Origin: CAZSBB01 sp964605235
Lineage (GTDB): Bacteria > Planctomycetota > Phycisphaerae > Phycisphaerales > Phycisphaeraceae
NCBI GenBank assembly: GCA_964605235.1
Contig: CAZSBB010000027.1
Location: forward strand, 1 to 64,000
Direction of reading: 5' to 3'
Length of the DNA stretch: 64,000 nt
In this document: positions 19,003 through 27,376 of the stretch, one piece after another
Layout: each line of letters opens with the position of its first letter
How positions within the stretch are numbered: position 1 is the first letter of the stretch
Notes under the pieces: model-generated
Told to the model about the DNA's origin: nothing
The model's database searches: none
The model's input: the letters and a program-made list of their open reading frames with translations, nothing else
Translations under genes and position numbers: made by a program

Positions 19003-20328
19003 ATGACTGAACCCACCGGCAAAACACATCAGCAACTGCGGCTGTGGGAGTTTCCCTGGGTGCGCGATCTGCTGATCGTGCTGGCGGTGCTCACGGTGCT
19101 AGCGCTGATTTATGTGATTCGCTCGGTCACCGCGCCGATCGTGGCGGGACTGGCGCTGGCGTATGTGTTCAATCCGCTGGTGACGGCGTTGCATCGGCGA
19201 TGGCGCTGGCCGCGCTGGTTGAGCACTGCCGGCATCCTGTTCCTGGGCTTTTTCGTGCTGCTGGTGGCGGCGCTCTACCTCAGCGGGCCGGTGGTGCAGC
19301 AGGCGCAGCAGGCGTTGCAGTCAACGCGCCTGGTGCTGACCAAACAATGGAACCGGCTAAGCCCGCAGATGGGCAGTTGGCAACAACTCTTCCTGAAATC
19401 CCCTGCCGCATCCGACCCGGATGCCACCCCCGCCCCAGCCCCCGCGCCGCCGCAGACGCCTGCGCCGCCGCAACCGCCCGCGCCCACCGCGGAGTCCTCC
19501 GCAGCGCCTGCCGAACCCGTCGCACCTGAAGGACCGGATATTGAGGTACAAGCAGGCCTTCCCCTCGCCGACGCGCCACCTTCCACATGGGACCACGCCC
19601 TGGCGCTGACGCTGGTGGATCAACTGGGCAAGCTCGACTATGCCGCGCTGGGTCGGCTGGCGGCGCGCTGGCTGGGGGCGGGCGTGGGCACGGTGGGTTC
19701 GGTGATCAACACCACCAGCTATCTGATGCTGGCTGGGGTGATCGTGTGCTTCTGTTTCTTCTTTTTCAGTTGGCACTTTGGTCCGATCCTGGAGTGGTTC
19801 GATCCGTTGATTCCGCGCAGTCAGCGGCAGCGCACGCTGGAGATCCTGCGGATGATGGACGCGACGGTGGCGGCGTTCATTCGCGGCCGGCTGATTCAGG
19901 CGCTGGTGATGGGCGTGGTGCTGAGTCTGGGCTGGTGGCTGGCGGGCGTGCCGTATTGGCTGCTGCTGGGGTTGTGCTGTGGGTTGTTGAATCTGATTCC
20001 CTACGCGGCGGCGCTGGGCTGGTTGACGGCGTTGGTGCTGGCGGCGGTGCATGCCGTGGGGGCGGAGCAGAGCCTGCTGTTCGCGTTGCTCTGGCCGACG
20101 GTGGTGTATGTGGCGGCGCAGCTGTTCGATGGCTGGGTGGTCGAGCCATGGGTGCAGGGCCAGGCGACGGACCTGGATCCGCTGACGGTGCTGCTGGTGG
20201 TGTTGATGGGCGGGGCGCTGGCGGGTTTGCTGGGGATGCTGCTGGCGATCCCGCTGGCGGCGTGCGTGAAGATTCTGGGTCGGGAGATTCTGATTCCCCG
20301 GCTGCGGGAGTATGCCGCGAGTCGCTGA
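19003..20328 (+). CDS. AI-2E family (PerM/UPF0118) transporter
   Basis: A 441-aa integral membrane protein. Helices lie at about 22-58 and 75-97, then a long extramembrane segment, then a cluster of helices from about 240 with the family wording LIPYAAALGWLTALVLA and PLTVLLVVLMGGALAGLLGMLLAIP. The family includes exporters of small molecules and Na+/H+ antiporters; the AI-2 label says little about the substrate. Unusual is a Pro/Ala-rich insert (about 139-178; ATPAPAPAPPQTPAPP) in the extramembrane loop. Confidence 0.87.
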   Translation: MTEPTGKTHQQLRLWEFPWVRDLLIVLAVLTVLALIYVIRSVTAPIVAGLALAYVFNPLVTALHRRWRWPRWLSTAGILFLGFFVLLVAALYLSGPVVQQAQQALQSTRLVLTKQWNRLSPQMGSWQQLFLKSPAASDPDATPAPAPAPPQTPAPPQPPAPTAESSAAPAEPVAPEGPDIEVQAGLPLADAPPSTWDHALALTLVDQLGKLDYAALGRLAARWLGAGVGTVGSVINTTSYLMLAGVIVCFCFFFFSWHFGPILEWFDPLIPRSQRQRTLEILRMMDATVAAFIRGRLIQALVMGVVLSLGWWLAGVPYWLLLGLCCGLLNLIPYAAALGWLTALVLAAVHAVGAEQSLLFALLWPTVVYVAAQLFDGWVVEPWVQGQATDLDPLTVLLVVLMGGALAGLLGMLLAIPLAACVKILGREILIPRLREYAASR

Positions 20329-20342
20329 AGACGGGGTTCCAC

Positions 20343-20879
20343 ATGGCGCAACGCCGGTTCCATTACGACGCGGCTTTCGAGCACTACCTGCGCGCCAACG
20401 CCATTCCCTATGTGGCGGTGGATGAAGCCCGGCGGGCGCTGGCGTCCACGCAAGGCAAAGCCGGCAACGCCGCCGCGCCCCAGCGGGTGAAGCTCAAGAA
20501 TTTCGATTTCGTGGTCTACAGCGGCACGGGCGACAACCTGCTGGTGGACGTCAAGGGCCGCAAGCATTCGGGACGCACTGGCACAGCGCTGCAGAACTGG
20601 GTCACCGCTGACGATGTGGACAGCCTGACCCAGTGGGAAAGCATCTTCGGCGCCGGGTTCCGTGGCGTGTTCGCCTTCCTGTTCTGGTGCGACATCCAAC
20701 CGCCCGACGCGCTGTTTCACGAGGTGTTCGAGTTCAACGGCAAGTGGTATGCCGTGCTGGGCGTGACGCTGGCGGATTACCGCGCGGCAATGCGCGTGCG
20801 CAGCCCCCGCTGGGGGACGGTCTGCCTGCCGGCGAAGGTGTTCACGCAATGCGCTCAGCCGCTCAAACGCTGGTTGTGA
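20343..20879 (+). CDS. HYExAFE-type family protein
   Basis: A 178-aa cytoplasmic protein. The N-terminal FHYDAAFEHYLR corresponds to the motif that names the HYExAFE family (here Asp for Glu), a group of unknown function that I associate with Planctomycetes. The middle part (KNFDFVVYSG, LLVDVKGRK) has the look of a PD-(D/E)xK nuclease core: an Asp followed by D-x-K. That reading is my inference. The ATG at 20343 lies 14 nt after the transporter stop; a longer frame through the transporter is rejected. Confidence 0.75.
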   Translation: MAQRRFHYDAAFEHYLRANAIPYVAVDEARRALASTQGKAGNAAAPQRVKLKNFDFVVYSGTGDNLLVDVKGRKHSGRTGTALQNWVTADDVDSLTQWESIFGAGFRGVFAFLFWCDIQPPDALFHEVFEFNGKWYAVLGVTLADYRAAMRVRSPRWGTVCLPAKVFTQCAQPLKRWL

Positions 20880-20986
20880 GCAGCGCCGCCGATGGCTTTC
20901 GTCATATCGCGCAACCCCGACCGCGCCGGCTTGGTAGCATTCCAGTTCGCTGATCCTCAACCTCGCTCACTGCATCGGAGCTTTGC

Positions 20987-21553
20987 ATGTCACCCAAAAC
21001 CCGGCTGTCCCTGATCCGTCTGCACACCGCGCTGGCGGCGTTCTTCCTGCCCATGGGCCTCCTCTACGCCATCACCGGCGGGCTCTACGGCTTGGGCGTC
21101 AAAGGCCACTACCAGACCACCGAATCCACCGTCCAACTCGACACCCCCGGCCCGGCGGAACTGTCCCACTACGTCGCCCTGACCGAACGCGAACTGGCGG
21201 CCCGCAACCTCGACACGCCCACCGGCTCCGCAGGCATCAAAAAAGGCGGCACTTCACACTACTTCGAATGGACCGGCTCGCGGCGCGATGTGCAGATTCA
21301 TCCCACCGGCAACCCCGGCGAAGTGAAGCTCAAAATCATGGAAACCAACCCCCACCGCTTCTTCGTGCAATTGCACAAAGCCAAAGGCGGCGACGGCTTC
21401 AAGTATTTCGCCGGCGTGTGGATGGTCGCCCTGGTGCTGCTCTTTCTCACCGGCGGCCTGATGGCGTTCAGCCTGCCGGCGCAGCGCAAGCTGGCGAGCC
21501 TCAGTCTGGCGGCAGGGGCGGCATGCTTCGCGGCGCTGGCGTGGATGAGCTGA
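20987..21553 (+). CDS. PepSY-associated-TM-like membrane protein
   Basis: A 188-aa protein. An N-terminal basic segment leads into a helix (SLIRLHTALAAFFLPMGLLYAITGGLYG, His in the first turn) as in PepSY-associated TM proteins. A periplasmic domain of about 90 residues follows, including VKLKIMETNPHRFFVQLHKAKGG, and then two C-terminal helices. No further motif; heme or iron-uptake links of the PepSY_TM group are not demonstrated here. It stands alone, 107 nt after the HYExAFE-type gene. Confidence 0.55.
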   Translation: MSPKTRLSLIRLHTALAAFFLPMGLLYAITGGLYGLGVKGHYQTTESTVQLDTPGPAELSHYVALTERELAARNLDTPTGSAGIKKGGTSHYFEWTGSRRDVQIHPTGNPGEVKLKIMETNPHRFFVQLHKAKGGDGFKYFAGVWMVALVLLFLTGGLMAFSLPAQRKLASLSLAAGAACFAALAWMS

Positions 21554-21607
21554 AGCGCGGGGGGTTCACCGGTGCAGGGGGCATGTCGCGCGCCGGGGAC
21601 GTAATCA

Positions 21608-21635
21608 TTGACCCGGGACGGGAGCGCCGTATGAT
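21608..21635 (+). promoter_or_regulatory. Promoter TTGACC-16-TATGAT
   Basis: -35 at 21608-21613 and -10 at 21630-21635. It precedes the YetA-like gene and is followed directly by the palindrome at 21637-21651. Confidence 0.6.
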
Positions 21636-21636
21636 A

Positions 21637-21651
21637 GTGCATACGTTGCAC
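21637..21651. promoter_or_regulatory. Palindrome GTGCATACGTTGCAC, possible operator
   Basis: 5-bp arms GTGCA/TGCAC around TACGT, located where transcription would start. It resembles the LacI-linked palindromes at 59747 and 59857 but is one base shorter between the arms. Confidence 0.4.
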
Positions 21652-21721
21652 AAATGGACGGTTTCGGCCTGCGCTTGACGCCGTGGCGGCGACGCGGGCG
21701 AAACGGCGGGCGCTGGCCCGC

Positions 21722-24010
21722 ATGCTTGCTCCCCAGGATGGCTTTGTGGCAGACCTGAAGCTTACGGTCACCGAAACCGCCGGCATTCCGCGCTCCCGCG
21801 AGTTCTGTCAGACCGGCGTGCCCTTGCCGCCGGGCCGGCTGCGCCCCGGACAGGCGGCGCTCCTGCTCGATGACACGGGCGCGCCCCATCCGGCTTCCTT
21901 TGCTCCCCAGGGTCGGTTTCCCGATGGCTCCGTCCGCGCGTTGGCGGTGGGTTTCTGTGCCGAGGTGCCCGCCTTCGCCACCCGCGTCTGGACCGTGCGC
22001 TGCCCGGTGGATGACGCCCACGCCACGCCACGGCAACCCCTGCTGCGGGAACACCCCGACCAGTGGGTCATCGACACCGGCGTCGCCCGTTTCGAGGTCG
22101 CCCGACACGCGCCCGGATTGCTGTCACAGGTGCAGGTGCAGGACGCGCCCCGCCTGCGCACCCCGATGGACCTGTGGCTGCGCGACGCCTCGGGCCAGAC
22201 TCACCGCCTGGCGGAGGGCACGCTGCGCAGCGCCACCGTGGTGCGGCACGACGCGCTGTGCGTGGTCCTGCGTCAGGAAGGAACGCATGCCGATGGCTTT
22301 TTCGATTTTGAACTGAGCCTGACTTTCCTGGCGCAGCAGGCGCGCTGCCGCATCAGCTATGGCTTTGTCAATCGTCTGCCGCCGCCGGTGGAAGCGCCTG
22401 ATTGGCGTCGCCCCGAAACGGTCACCATTCCCATCCATCAACTGCGTCTGACCGTGCCGCTGGCGTGGGAGCCGGACGCCATGGTGCGGTTCAACACCGA
22501 GCGCGGCGCTCGTCCGCGCGGGTGGGGCTATGTGCTCAGCGCCGGCGACGCCGACGTCAACGCCCAGCCGGCCGCGCCGGCGAGCGCCCACGCCTGCGAC
22601 CCCCAGGGCCAGCCGGTGTCGCGCCCGTCCACCGGCCACCAGGGCCTGGTGGCGACCGCCGGGCTGGCGCTGGTGGTCAGCCAGTTCGAGGAAAACTTTC
22701 CCAAGGCGCTGGCCACCGACGACGCCGGCGTGCAGGTGGACCTGATTCCCCGCCAGTCGCCGGTGCCCATCGCCATCGGCGCCGGACGCACCCATCACCT
22801 CTGGCTCGATTTCCTTGCCGATCCCCACCAGCGCGAGCAACTGCTGGCGCTGGTGGCACAGGCTTCTTCTCCCCTGACGGTGCATCCGCTCGACGCCGCG
22901 CCGCCCGCGACGTTCGGCCCGCTGTTCGCCTATCAACCCCGCAAGTATCCCCTGCTGGAAACCTACTTCAACGATCTGCTCAAGCGCGGCCTGGAGGCGC
23001 GCCACCTGGGCATGCCCCTGGGCGGACGGGGACTGCTCCACCATGGCGACCAGATCAACCTCAACTTCTCGCTCAACCGCGGCCTGCGCTGGGCGTACGC
23101 CAACAACCGCTGGGACCTGCTGCAGGCGCTGAGCCTCTACGCCCTGCGCACCGGCGACCCGGCGGCGCATGCCCAGCTCCGCGCCGCGGCCGAGCATGTG
23201 ATGGATGTCGATCAGTGCCGGGGCGCTTTCCACCACGCCGACCTGGGCGGCATCCACGGCGTCGAGGCCGCCAATCACGCCTTCAACCAACCCGAAACTT
23301 TTCAACTCTGGGCGGAGGGCCTGCTCGACTACTGGTTGCTGACCGGCGATGAACGCGGGCTGGCGGCGGCGCGGCTGGCGGGAGACTTCGCCGGTCGCGC
23401 CGGGCGCGACGATTGCCGCTGGTCCCACAACGTGCGCGGCACCGGCATTCCGCTGATGCTCCTGGCGCGACTGTACGAACTGACCGGCGAGCCGCAATGG
23501 CGCGACGCCGCCGAACCGTTTGTGCTCGAGCTGTTGGATACCCAGGAACACGACGGCGCCTGGCGCGAACGCCGCACCCCCAAAGCCAGTCGAGCGCTGG
23601 CGGCGCCCTGGAAACACGCCATCGCCCTCACCGGCCTGGGCCGCTACATTCGCGCCGCCCACCGCCCCGACCTGGACCCGCACTTCATCCGCGCCGCCCG
23701 CTGGTTGATTGACCGCGGCACCCTGCCCACCGGCATCTTCTACTACTACGACACGCCGACGCTCTCCTGTTCCTTCGCCCATGGCGTCTGTCTGGAACCG
23801 CTGGGCGATGCCTACGAAAAAACCGGGGATCGCCAATTTCTCGAAGTCGGTCGGCTCAACCTCCGCTATCTGCTCACCCAACGCGATCAGTTCGACAATG
23901 CCGCCGGCCAACGCGACGCCGGCTACGTCAGCTTCGCCGCCCAGTTGCGCGGCTGCCTGCGCCTGCTGCACTTTCTCGATCAACAGCACATGCTCGAGGA
24001 TTTACGCTGA
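21722..24010 (+). CDS. YetA / exo-rhamnogalacturonan-lyase-like protein
   Basis: A 762-aa protein without a signal peptide. The N-terminal beta-barrel wording (TGVPLPPGRLRPGQAALLLD, then GRFPDGSVRALAVGF) is that of the RIFT-barrel in the PcRGLX/YetA family. A beta-sandwich follows (about 230-390), then an alpha/alpha-toroid from about 400 with typical helices (RWAYANNRWDLLQALSLYA, GVEAANHAFNQPE, RYIRAAHRPDLDP). The founding member removes terminal disaccharide units from rhamnogalacturonan I; the substrate here is not determined. The start is ATG 21722 or an in-frame GTG at 21683. It is the first gene of the carbohydrate island. Confidence 0.75.
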   Translation: MLAPQDGFVADLKLTVTETAGIPRSREFCQTGVPLPPGRLRPGQAALLLDDTGAPHPASFAPQGRFPDGSVRALAVGFCAEVPAFATRVWTVRCPVDDAHATPRQPLLREHPDQWVIDTGVARFEVARHAPGLLSQVQVQDAPRLRTPMDLWLRDASGQTHRLAEGTLRSATVVRHDALCVVLRQEGTHADGFFDFELSLTFLAQQARCRISYGFVNRLPPPVEAPDWRRPETVTIPIHQLRLTVPLAWEPDAMVRFNTERGARPRGWGYVLSAGDADVNAQPAAPASAHACDPQGQPVSRPSTGHQGLVATAGLALVVSQFEENFPKALATDDAGVQVDLIPRQSPVPIAIGAGRTHHLWLDFLADPHQREQLLALVAQASSPLTVHPLDAAPPATFGPLFAYQPRKYPLLETYFNDLLKRGLEARHLGMPLGGRGLLHHGDQINLNFSLNRGLRWAYANNRWDLLQALSLYALRTGDPAAHAQLRAAAEHVMDVDQCRGAFHHADLGGIHGVEAANHAFNQPETFQLWAEGLLDYWLLTGDERGLAAARLAGDFAGRAGRDDCRWSHNVRGTGIPLMLLARLYELTGEPQWRDAAEPFVLELLDTQEHDGAWRERRTPKASRALAAPWKHAIALTGLGRYIRAAHRPDLDPHFIRAARWLIDRGTLPTGIFYYYDTPTLSCSFAHGVCLEPLGDAYEKTGDRQFLEVGRLNLRYLLTQRDQFDNAAGQRDAGYVSFAAQLRGCLRLLHFLDQQHMLEDLR

Positions 24011-24083
24011 TCCCCGCCGGGGCGGCGCAGCCTGGTCACGCCATGCCGGGTGATGCAGGGTCAAGCGGAACAACAGCGCGCAG

Positions 24084-24162
24084 CACCCGCCGACTGGCGT
24101 CGACGGCTCGGACCGAAACAGAAGGTTGCAGTCTCCGAGCCACCGACGCAAGTCGGTGGGTG
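24084..24162. repeat. Inverted pair of a GC-rich 29-bp repeat
   Basis: CACCCGCCGACTGGCGTCG... at 24084-24112 and its imperfect reverse complement at 24134-24162 (TCCGAGCCACCGACGC...). A third copy is embedded in the alkyltransferase gene at 10938-10966. Confidence 0.65.
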
Positions 24163-24188
24163 CCGCAGCGTCGGTTAACAGAAAAGGT

Positions 24189-24272
24189 ATCCGCAGATGA
24201 CGCAGATTCACGCAGATGCAGCAGGCAGCGCGACCATGCATTCATCTGCGCCAATCTGCGTCATCTGCGGAT
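24189..24272. repeat. 20-bp perfect inverted repeat (CGCAGATGACGCAGATT family)
   Basis: ATCCGCAGATGACGCAGATT at 24189-24208 pairs perfectly with 24253-24272, and the inner part (CGCAGATG... CATCTGCG) continues the pairing. Together with the pair at 24084-24162 it fills the gene-free spacer 24011-24354. Confidence 0.75.
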
Positions 24273-24354
24273 CAATCTGCTTCGTTCCCGTGGCCGGCGA
24301 AGCTCGATGACGGACCGGGATGAGGATTGATTCATCCTGCCCAGCGCTTTCGTT

Positions 24355-24903
24355 TCACAGCTCTTTGAGAATGCGCTGCCGCGTCTGCTGGTATTCCTGT
24401 TCGTCAACCAGGCGTTCTTTGCGCAGTTTTTCGAGTCGGCGTAAGCGTTCGTCAGGCGGCAGGCTGTCGTCGGGAGCGTCTCGCCGCGTTGAGCCCAGCT
24501 TTACGCCGGCTTCATCCAGCGCGTCGTGCACCATGCCGCCGGTCATGCGCGACCAGGGCTCGACATCCCGCCGGGCTTCCTGCGGATCGAGGATGACGCC
24601 CGCGCCGGCGGGGCCGTAGCGACCGAGCTTCATCATGAAGCCGCCCGCCGCCATGAGCAGCATGCCGATGAAAGCCGTGGCGAAGGATGGCTGGCCGGAT
24701 CCCGATGGCGTCCGCTTGAGCACCGGCCCGCGCGGACCCATATCAAACTCAATGGTGCGTGAGGAGGTAAAGCCTGGCCCCTGCTCAATCTGCCTGATGC
24801 CCGCCGTAAACACCGAGAGAAACATCAGCAACCCGATACCAGTAAGGATCATGCCGCCGTAGTACAGCAGTTTGCGTTCGGGAGAAATATCACGCTGTGC
24901 CAT
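24355..24903 (-). CDS. SHOCT-domain membrane protein
   Basis: A 182-aa protein. Two transmembrane helices (about 12-34, YYGGMILTGIGLLMFLSVFT; about 75-95, FATAFIGMLLMAAGGFMMKL) flank a polar loop. The C-terminal 32 residues (ERLRRLEKLRKERLVDEQEY followed by QQTRQRILKEL) are a typical SHOCT segment, a short helix pair found at the ends of many membrane proteins. Function unknown. The start at 24903 (MAQRDIS) is chosen because residues upstream in the longer frame are low-complexity. Divergent from the sulfatase. Confidence 0.82.
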   Translation of the reverse strand: MAQRDISPERKLLYYGGMILTGIGLLMFLSVFTAGIRQIEQGPGFTSSRTIEFDMGPRGPVLKRTPSGSGQPSFATAFIGMLLMAAGGFMMKLGRYGPAGAGVILDPQEARRDVEPWSRMTGGMVHDALDEAGVKLGSTRRDAPDDSLPPDERLRRLEKLRKERLVDEQEYQQTRQRILKEL

Positions 24904-25060
24904 GGCTCGCCGGGCGGTTGCCCCTCCGGAAAGAGTTGACGGGATACGTGAGAATACCGCGCCGCACGACGCAGGCCTAACCCGGCGCGCGGGGCTGCAC
25001 CCGCCAGCACCCAACCGGACGCAACCCCGCGCACCGATCGCTCGCTGGGGAGGCGTCAGA

Positions 25061-25091
25061 TTCACAATCCGAGCCGATATTGCTATATACC
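25061..25091 (+). promoter_or_regulatory. Sulfatase promoter TTCACA-17-TATATA with a TTGCTATATACC site
   Basis: -35 TTCACA (25061-25066) and -10 TATATA (25084-25089). TTGCTATATACC (25080-25091) overlaps the -10 and matches, with two changes, the site GTGATATATACC at 34482. It is the weakest member of the TTGATATA motif set. Confidence 0.5.
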
Positions 25092-25175
25092 TGCGTGGTT
25101 GCACGTGGGGGCGTCGCGGTCCATGCGGCGCGGGCCGGACCCTGCGGACCGTCACTCCAACCCAGGTTGAACGAC

Positions 25176-26516
25176 ATGAAAGCAAAGCAGCCGCAACGAC
25201 CCCATGTCATTCTGGTGACGGCGCATGATCTGGGACGCTGGCTCAACTGCTATGGCATCTCGACGCTGACGACGCCCAATCTGGATCGCATGGCGACGCA
25301 GGGCGCGCTGCTCGAGCAGGCGTTCTGCACCGCCCCGCAGTGCAGTCCCAGCCGGGCGTCGATCGTCACCGGGCGCTACCCGCACAGCCACGGCGTGATG
25401 GGGCTGGCGCATGGCGATTTCCGCTGGGATCTGCACGCCGACGAGCGGCACATGGCGCAGTTGCTGCGTGACGCCGGCTACCAGACGTACCTGAGCAGTT
25501 GGCAACACGAGTCGCCGCGCCCCGCCCAGGAGCTGGGCTTTGATCAGGTGCTGGGCATCGGGGGGAAGTTCGGCGACCGCTGCGATCAGACCTTCGAGAA
25601 GCTGGTGACCTGGATGGGCGCGCGGCCGGCGCAGGCGCCGCCGTTCATGCTGCAGGTTTTTCTCCCGGAAGTGCATCGCCTGCATCCGACCAACACCTAC
25701 GGCTATCTGCCGGACCGCGCCCGCGGCGTCACCGTGCCGCCCTGGCTGGTGGATGACGGCCGAACGCGCGACGAGTTCTCGCTGTTCCAGGGCGCGGTGC
25801 GCGGACTCGACGCCGGCATGGGCGTGTTGCTCGAAGGCTTGCAGCGGCTGGGGATCGACGAGCAGACGCTGGTCATTTTCATGGCGGATCACGGCATTCC
25901 CTTCCCGCGCGCCAAATGCTCGCTGTACGACCCGGGCCTCAGCATTGCCGCCATCTGGCGCTGGCCCGGCGCCGGCTTCCGCGACCTGCGTCTGCCGCAG
26001 TTGCTTTCCAATGTGGACTTCCTGCCCACGCTGCTGGACCTGCTGCAACTGCCCACGCCCGCGTCGGTGCAGGGCCGCTCGTTTGCGCCGTTGCTCATCG
26101 GCAAACCTGAGACATACAAGCCGCACTCGGCGATTTTCGCGGAGATGACCCATCACGATTACTGCGACCCGCTGCGCTGCATTCGCACCGCCACGCACAA
26201 GCTGATCGTGGCGTTCACCAACGCGCCGTCGATCATGGACCCGAGCCAGCAGTGGCGGCCGGACACCTGGCCCAAGGCGCCGGTGGACCCTGCCATGGAG
26301 TACCACCCGCCGGTGCGGCTGTACGACCTGTTGCGGGATCCGCTGGAGTTTGAGAACCGCGTTGCCGACCCCGCCGCCGCGGAGGTTCGCCGGGCGCTGC
26401 TCCAGCAGTTGCACGACTGGATGGTGGAAACCGATGACCCGCTGCTCCAGGGCATTCCCGTGCCGCCGATCTACCACCGCGCCATGGCGGCGCTGCGCAC
26501 CGGCGAACTGCACTGA
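25176..26516 (+). CDS. Sulfatase (type I, formylglycine-dependent)
   Basis: A 446-aa arylsulfatase-type hydrolase of sulfate esters, probably on a polysaccharide. The formylglycine motif is C-S-P-S-R (Cys56 to Arg60) followed by ASIVTGRYPHSHG. The first metal site is TAHDLGRWLNCYG and the second block is VIFMADHGIPFPRAKCSLYD. The maturation enzyme is not in the window. No signal peptide is visible from the chosen ATG at 25176, nor in the longer frame to 25080, so export is doubtful and it may act on imported fragments. Convergent with the Tm-1-like pair (13-nt gap). Confidence 0.92.
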   Translation: MKAKQPQRPHVILVTAHDLGRWLNCYGISTLTTPNLDRMATQGALLEQAFCTAPQCSPSRASIVTGRYPHSHGVMGLAHGDFRWDLHADERHMAQLLRDAGYQTYLSSWQHESPRPAQELGFDQVLGIGGKFGDRCDQTFEKLVTWMGARPAQAPPFMLQVFLPEVHRLHPTNTYGYLPDRARGVTVPPWLVDDGRTRDEFSLFQGAVRGLDAGMGVLLEGLQRLGIDEQTLVIFMADHGIPFPRAKCSLYDPGLSIAAIWRWPGAGFRDLRLPQLLSNVDFLPTLLDLLQLPTPASVQGRSFAPLLIGKPETYKPHSAIFAEMTHHDYCDPLRCIRTATHKLIVAFTNAPSIMDPSQQWRPDTWPKAPVDPAMEYHPPVRLYDLLRDPLEFENRVADPAAAEVRRALLQQLHDWMVETDDPLLQGIPVPPIYHRAMAALRTGELH

Positions 26517-26529
26517 GTGAGGCGGTGGT

Positions 26530-27363
26530 TTACCGATGCAGGCGCAGGTCGGCGAAGCGGCGGACCTGATCCTTGATGGCGACTTCCGTGGGCAGCCGTT
26601 CCATGGAGCTGGCGCCATAGAAGCCGTCGACGAGGGGGCAGCGGGCGAGGATGTAGGCGGCATCCTCGGGGTTGGCGATGGGGCCGCCGTGGCAGAGCAT
26701 CAGCACATCGGCGCGGATCGACTTGCAGGTTTCCGCCAGGCGGGTGACCTCGCCCACGCAGTCGTCGAGCGACCTGGCGGTATGGGCGCCGATGGAGCCG
26801 CTGGTGGTCAGGCCCATGTGGGCGACAACGATGTCCGCGCCGGCCTGGGTCATGAGCTTGGCTTCCTCGACATTGAACACATAGGGCGTGGTGAGCAGGT
26901 CCAGCTCATGGGCGGCGGCGATGGTGTCGACTTCCATGCGGTAGCTCATGCCGGTTTCTTCGAGGTTCTGGCGGAACACGCCGTCGATCAAGCCGACGGT
27001 GGGGAAGTTCTGCACGCCGGCGAAGCCGATGTCCTTGATCTGGCGCAGGAACTGTGGGCGGATCATGAACGGGTCGGTGCCGTTGACGCCGGCGAGCACG
27101 GGCGTGTGTTCGACGGCGGTGAGCACTTCATGCGCCATCTCCATGACCACCTGGTTGGCGTTGCCGTACGCCATGAGTCCCGAGAGGGAACCCCGGCCGG
27201 CCATGCGGTATTTGCCGCTGTTGTAGATGACGATCAAGTCGATGCCGCCAGCTTCTTCGCACTTGGCGCTGATGCCGGTGCCCGCCCCGCCGCCGATGAT
27301 GGGCTGGCCCTGGCTGACTTTCTGGCGCAGGCGTTGGAGAATCTCGCTTCGGGTCTGAGTCAT
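26530..27363 (-). CDS. PEP-hydrolase-type TIM-barrel protein
   Basis: A 277-aa cytoplasmic barrel of the phosphoenolpyruvate hydrolase-like family (related to PEP mutase/isocitrate lyase): GGGAGTGISAKCEEAGGIDL, IVIYNSGKYRMAGRGSLSGL, VLAGVNGTDPF, GVQNFPTVGLIDG, IVVAHMGLTTSGSIGA and LCHGGPIANPEDA. It starts 13 nt after the UPF0261 gene, forming an operon. In the tomato Tm-1 protein these two domain types are fused, so they are probably partners. The real substrate is not known. Confidence 0.87.
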   Translation of the reverse strand: MTQTRSEILQRLRQKVSQGQPIIGGGAGTGISAKCEEAGGIDLIVIYNSGKYRMAGRGSLSGLMAYGNANQVVMEMAHEVLTAVEHTPVLAGVNGTDPFMIRPQFLRQIKDIGFAGVQNFPTVGLIDGVFRQNLEETGMSYRMEVDTIAAAHELDLLTTPYVFNVEEAKLMTQAGADIVVAHMGLTTSGSIGAHTARSLDDCVGEVTRLAETCKSIRADVLMLCHGGPIANPEDAAYILARCPLVDGFYGASSMERLPTEVAIKDQVRRFADLRLHR

Positions 27364-27376
27364 GACAACTGCTTCC

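Noticed and set aside
20343..20879. Restriction-endonuclease call for the HYExAFE-type protein
   Set aside because: The D-x-K wording is suggestive, but there is no methylase partner nearby and the family is of unknown function.
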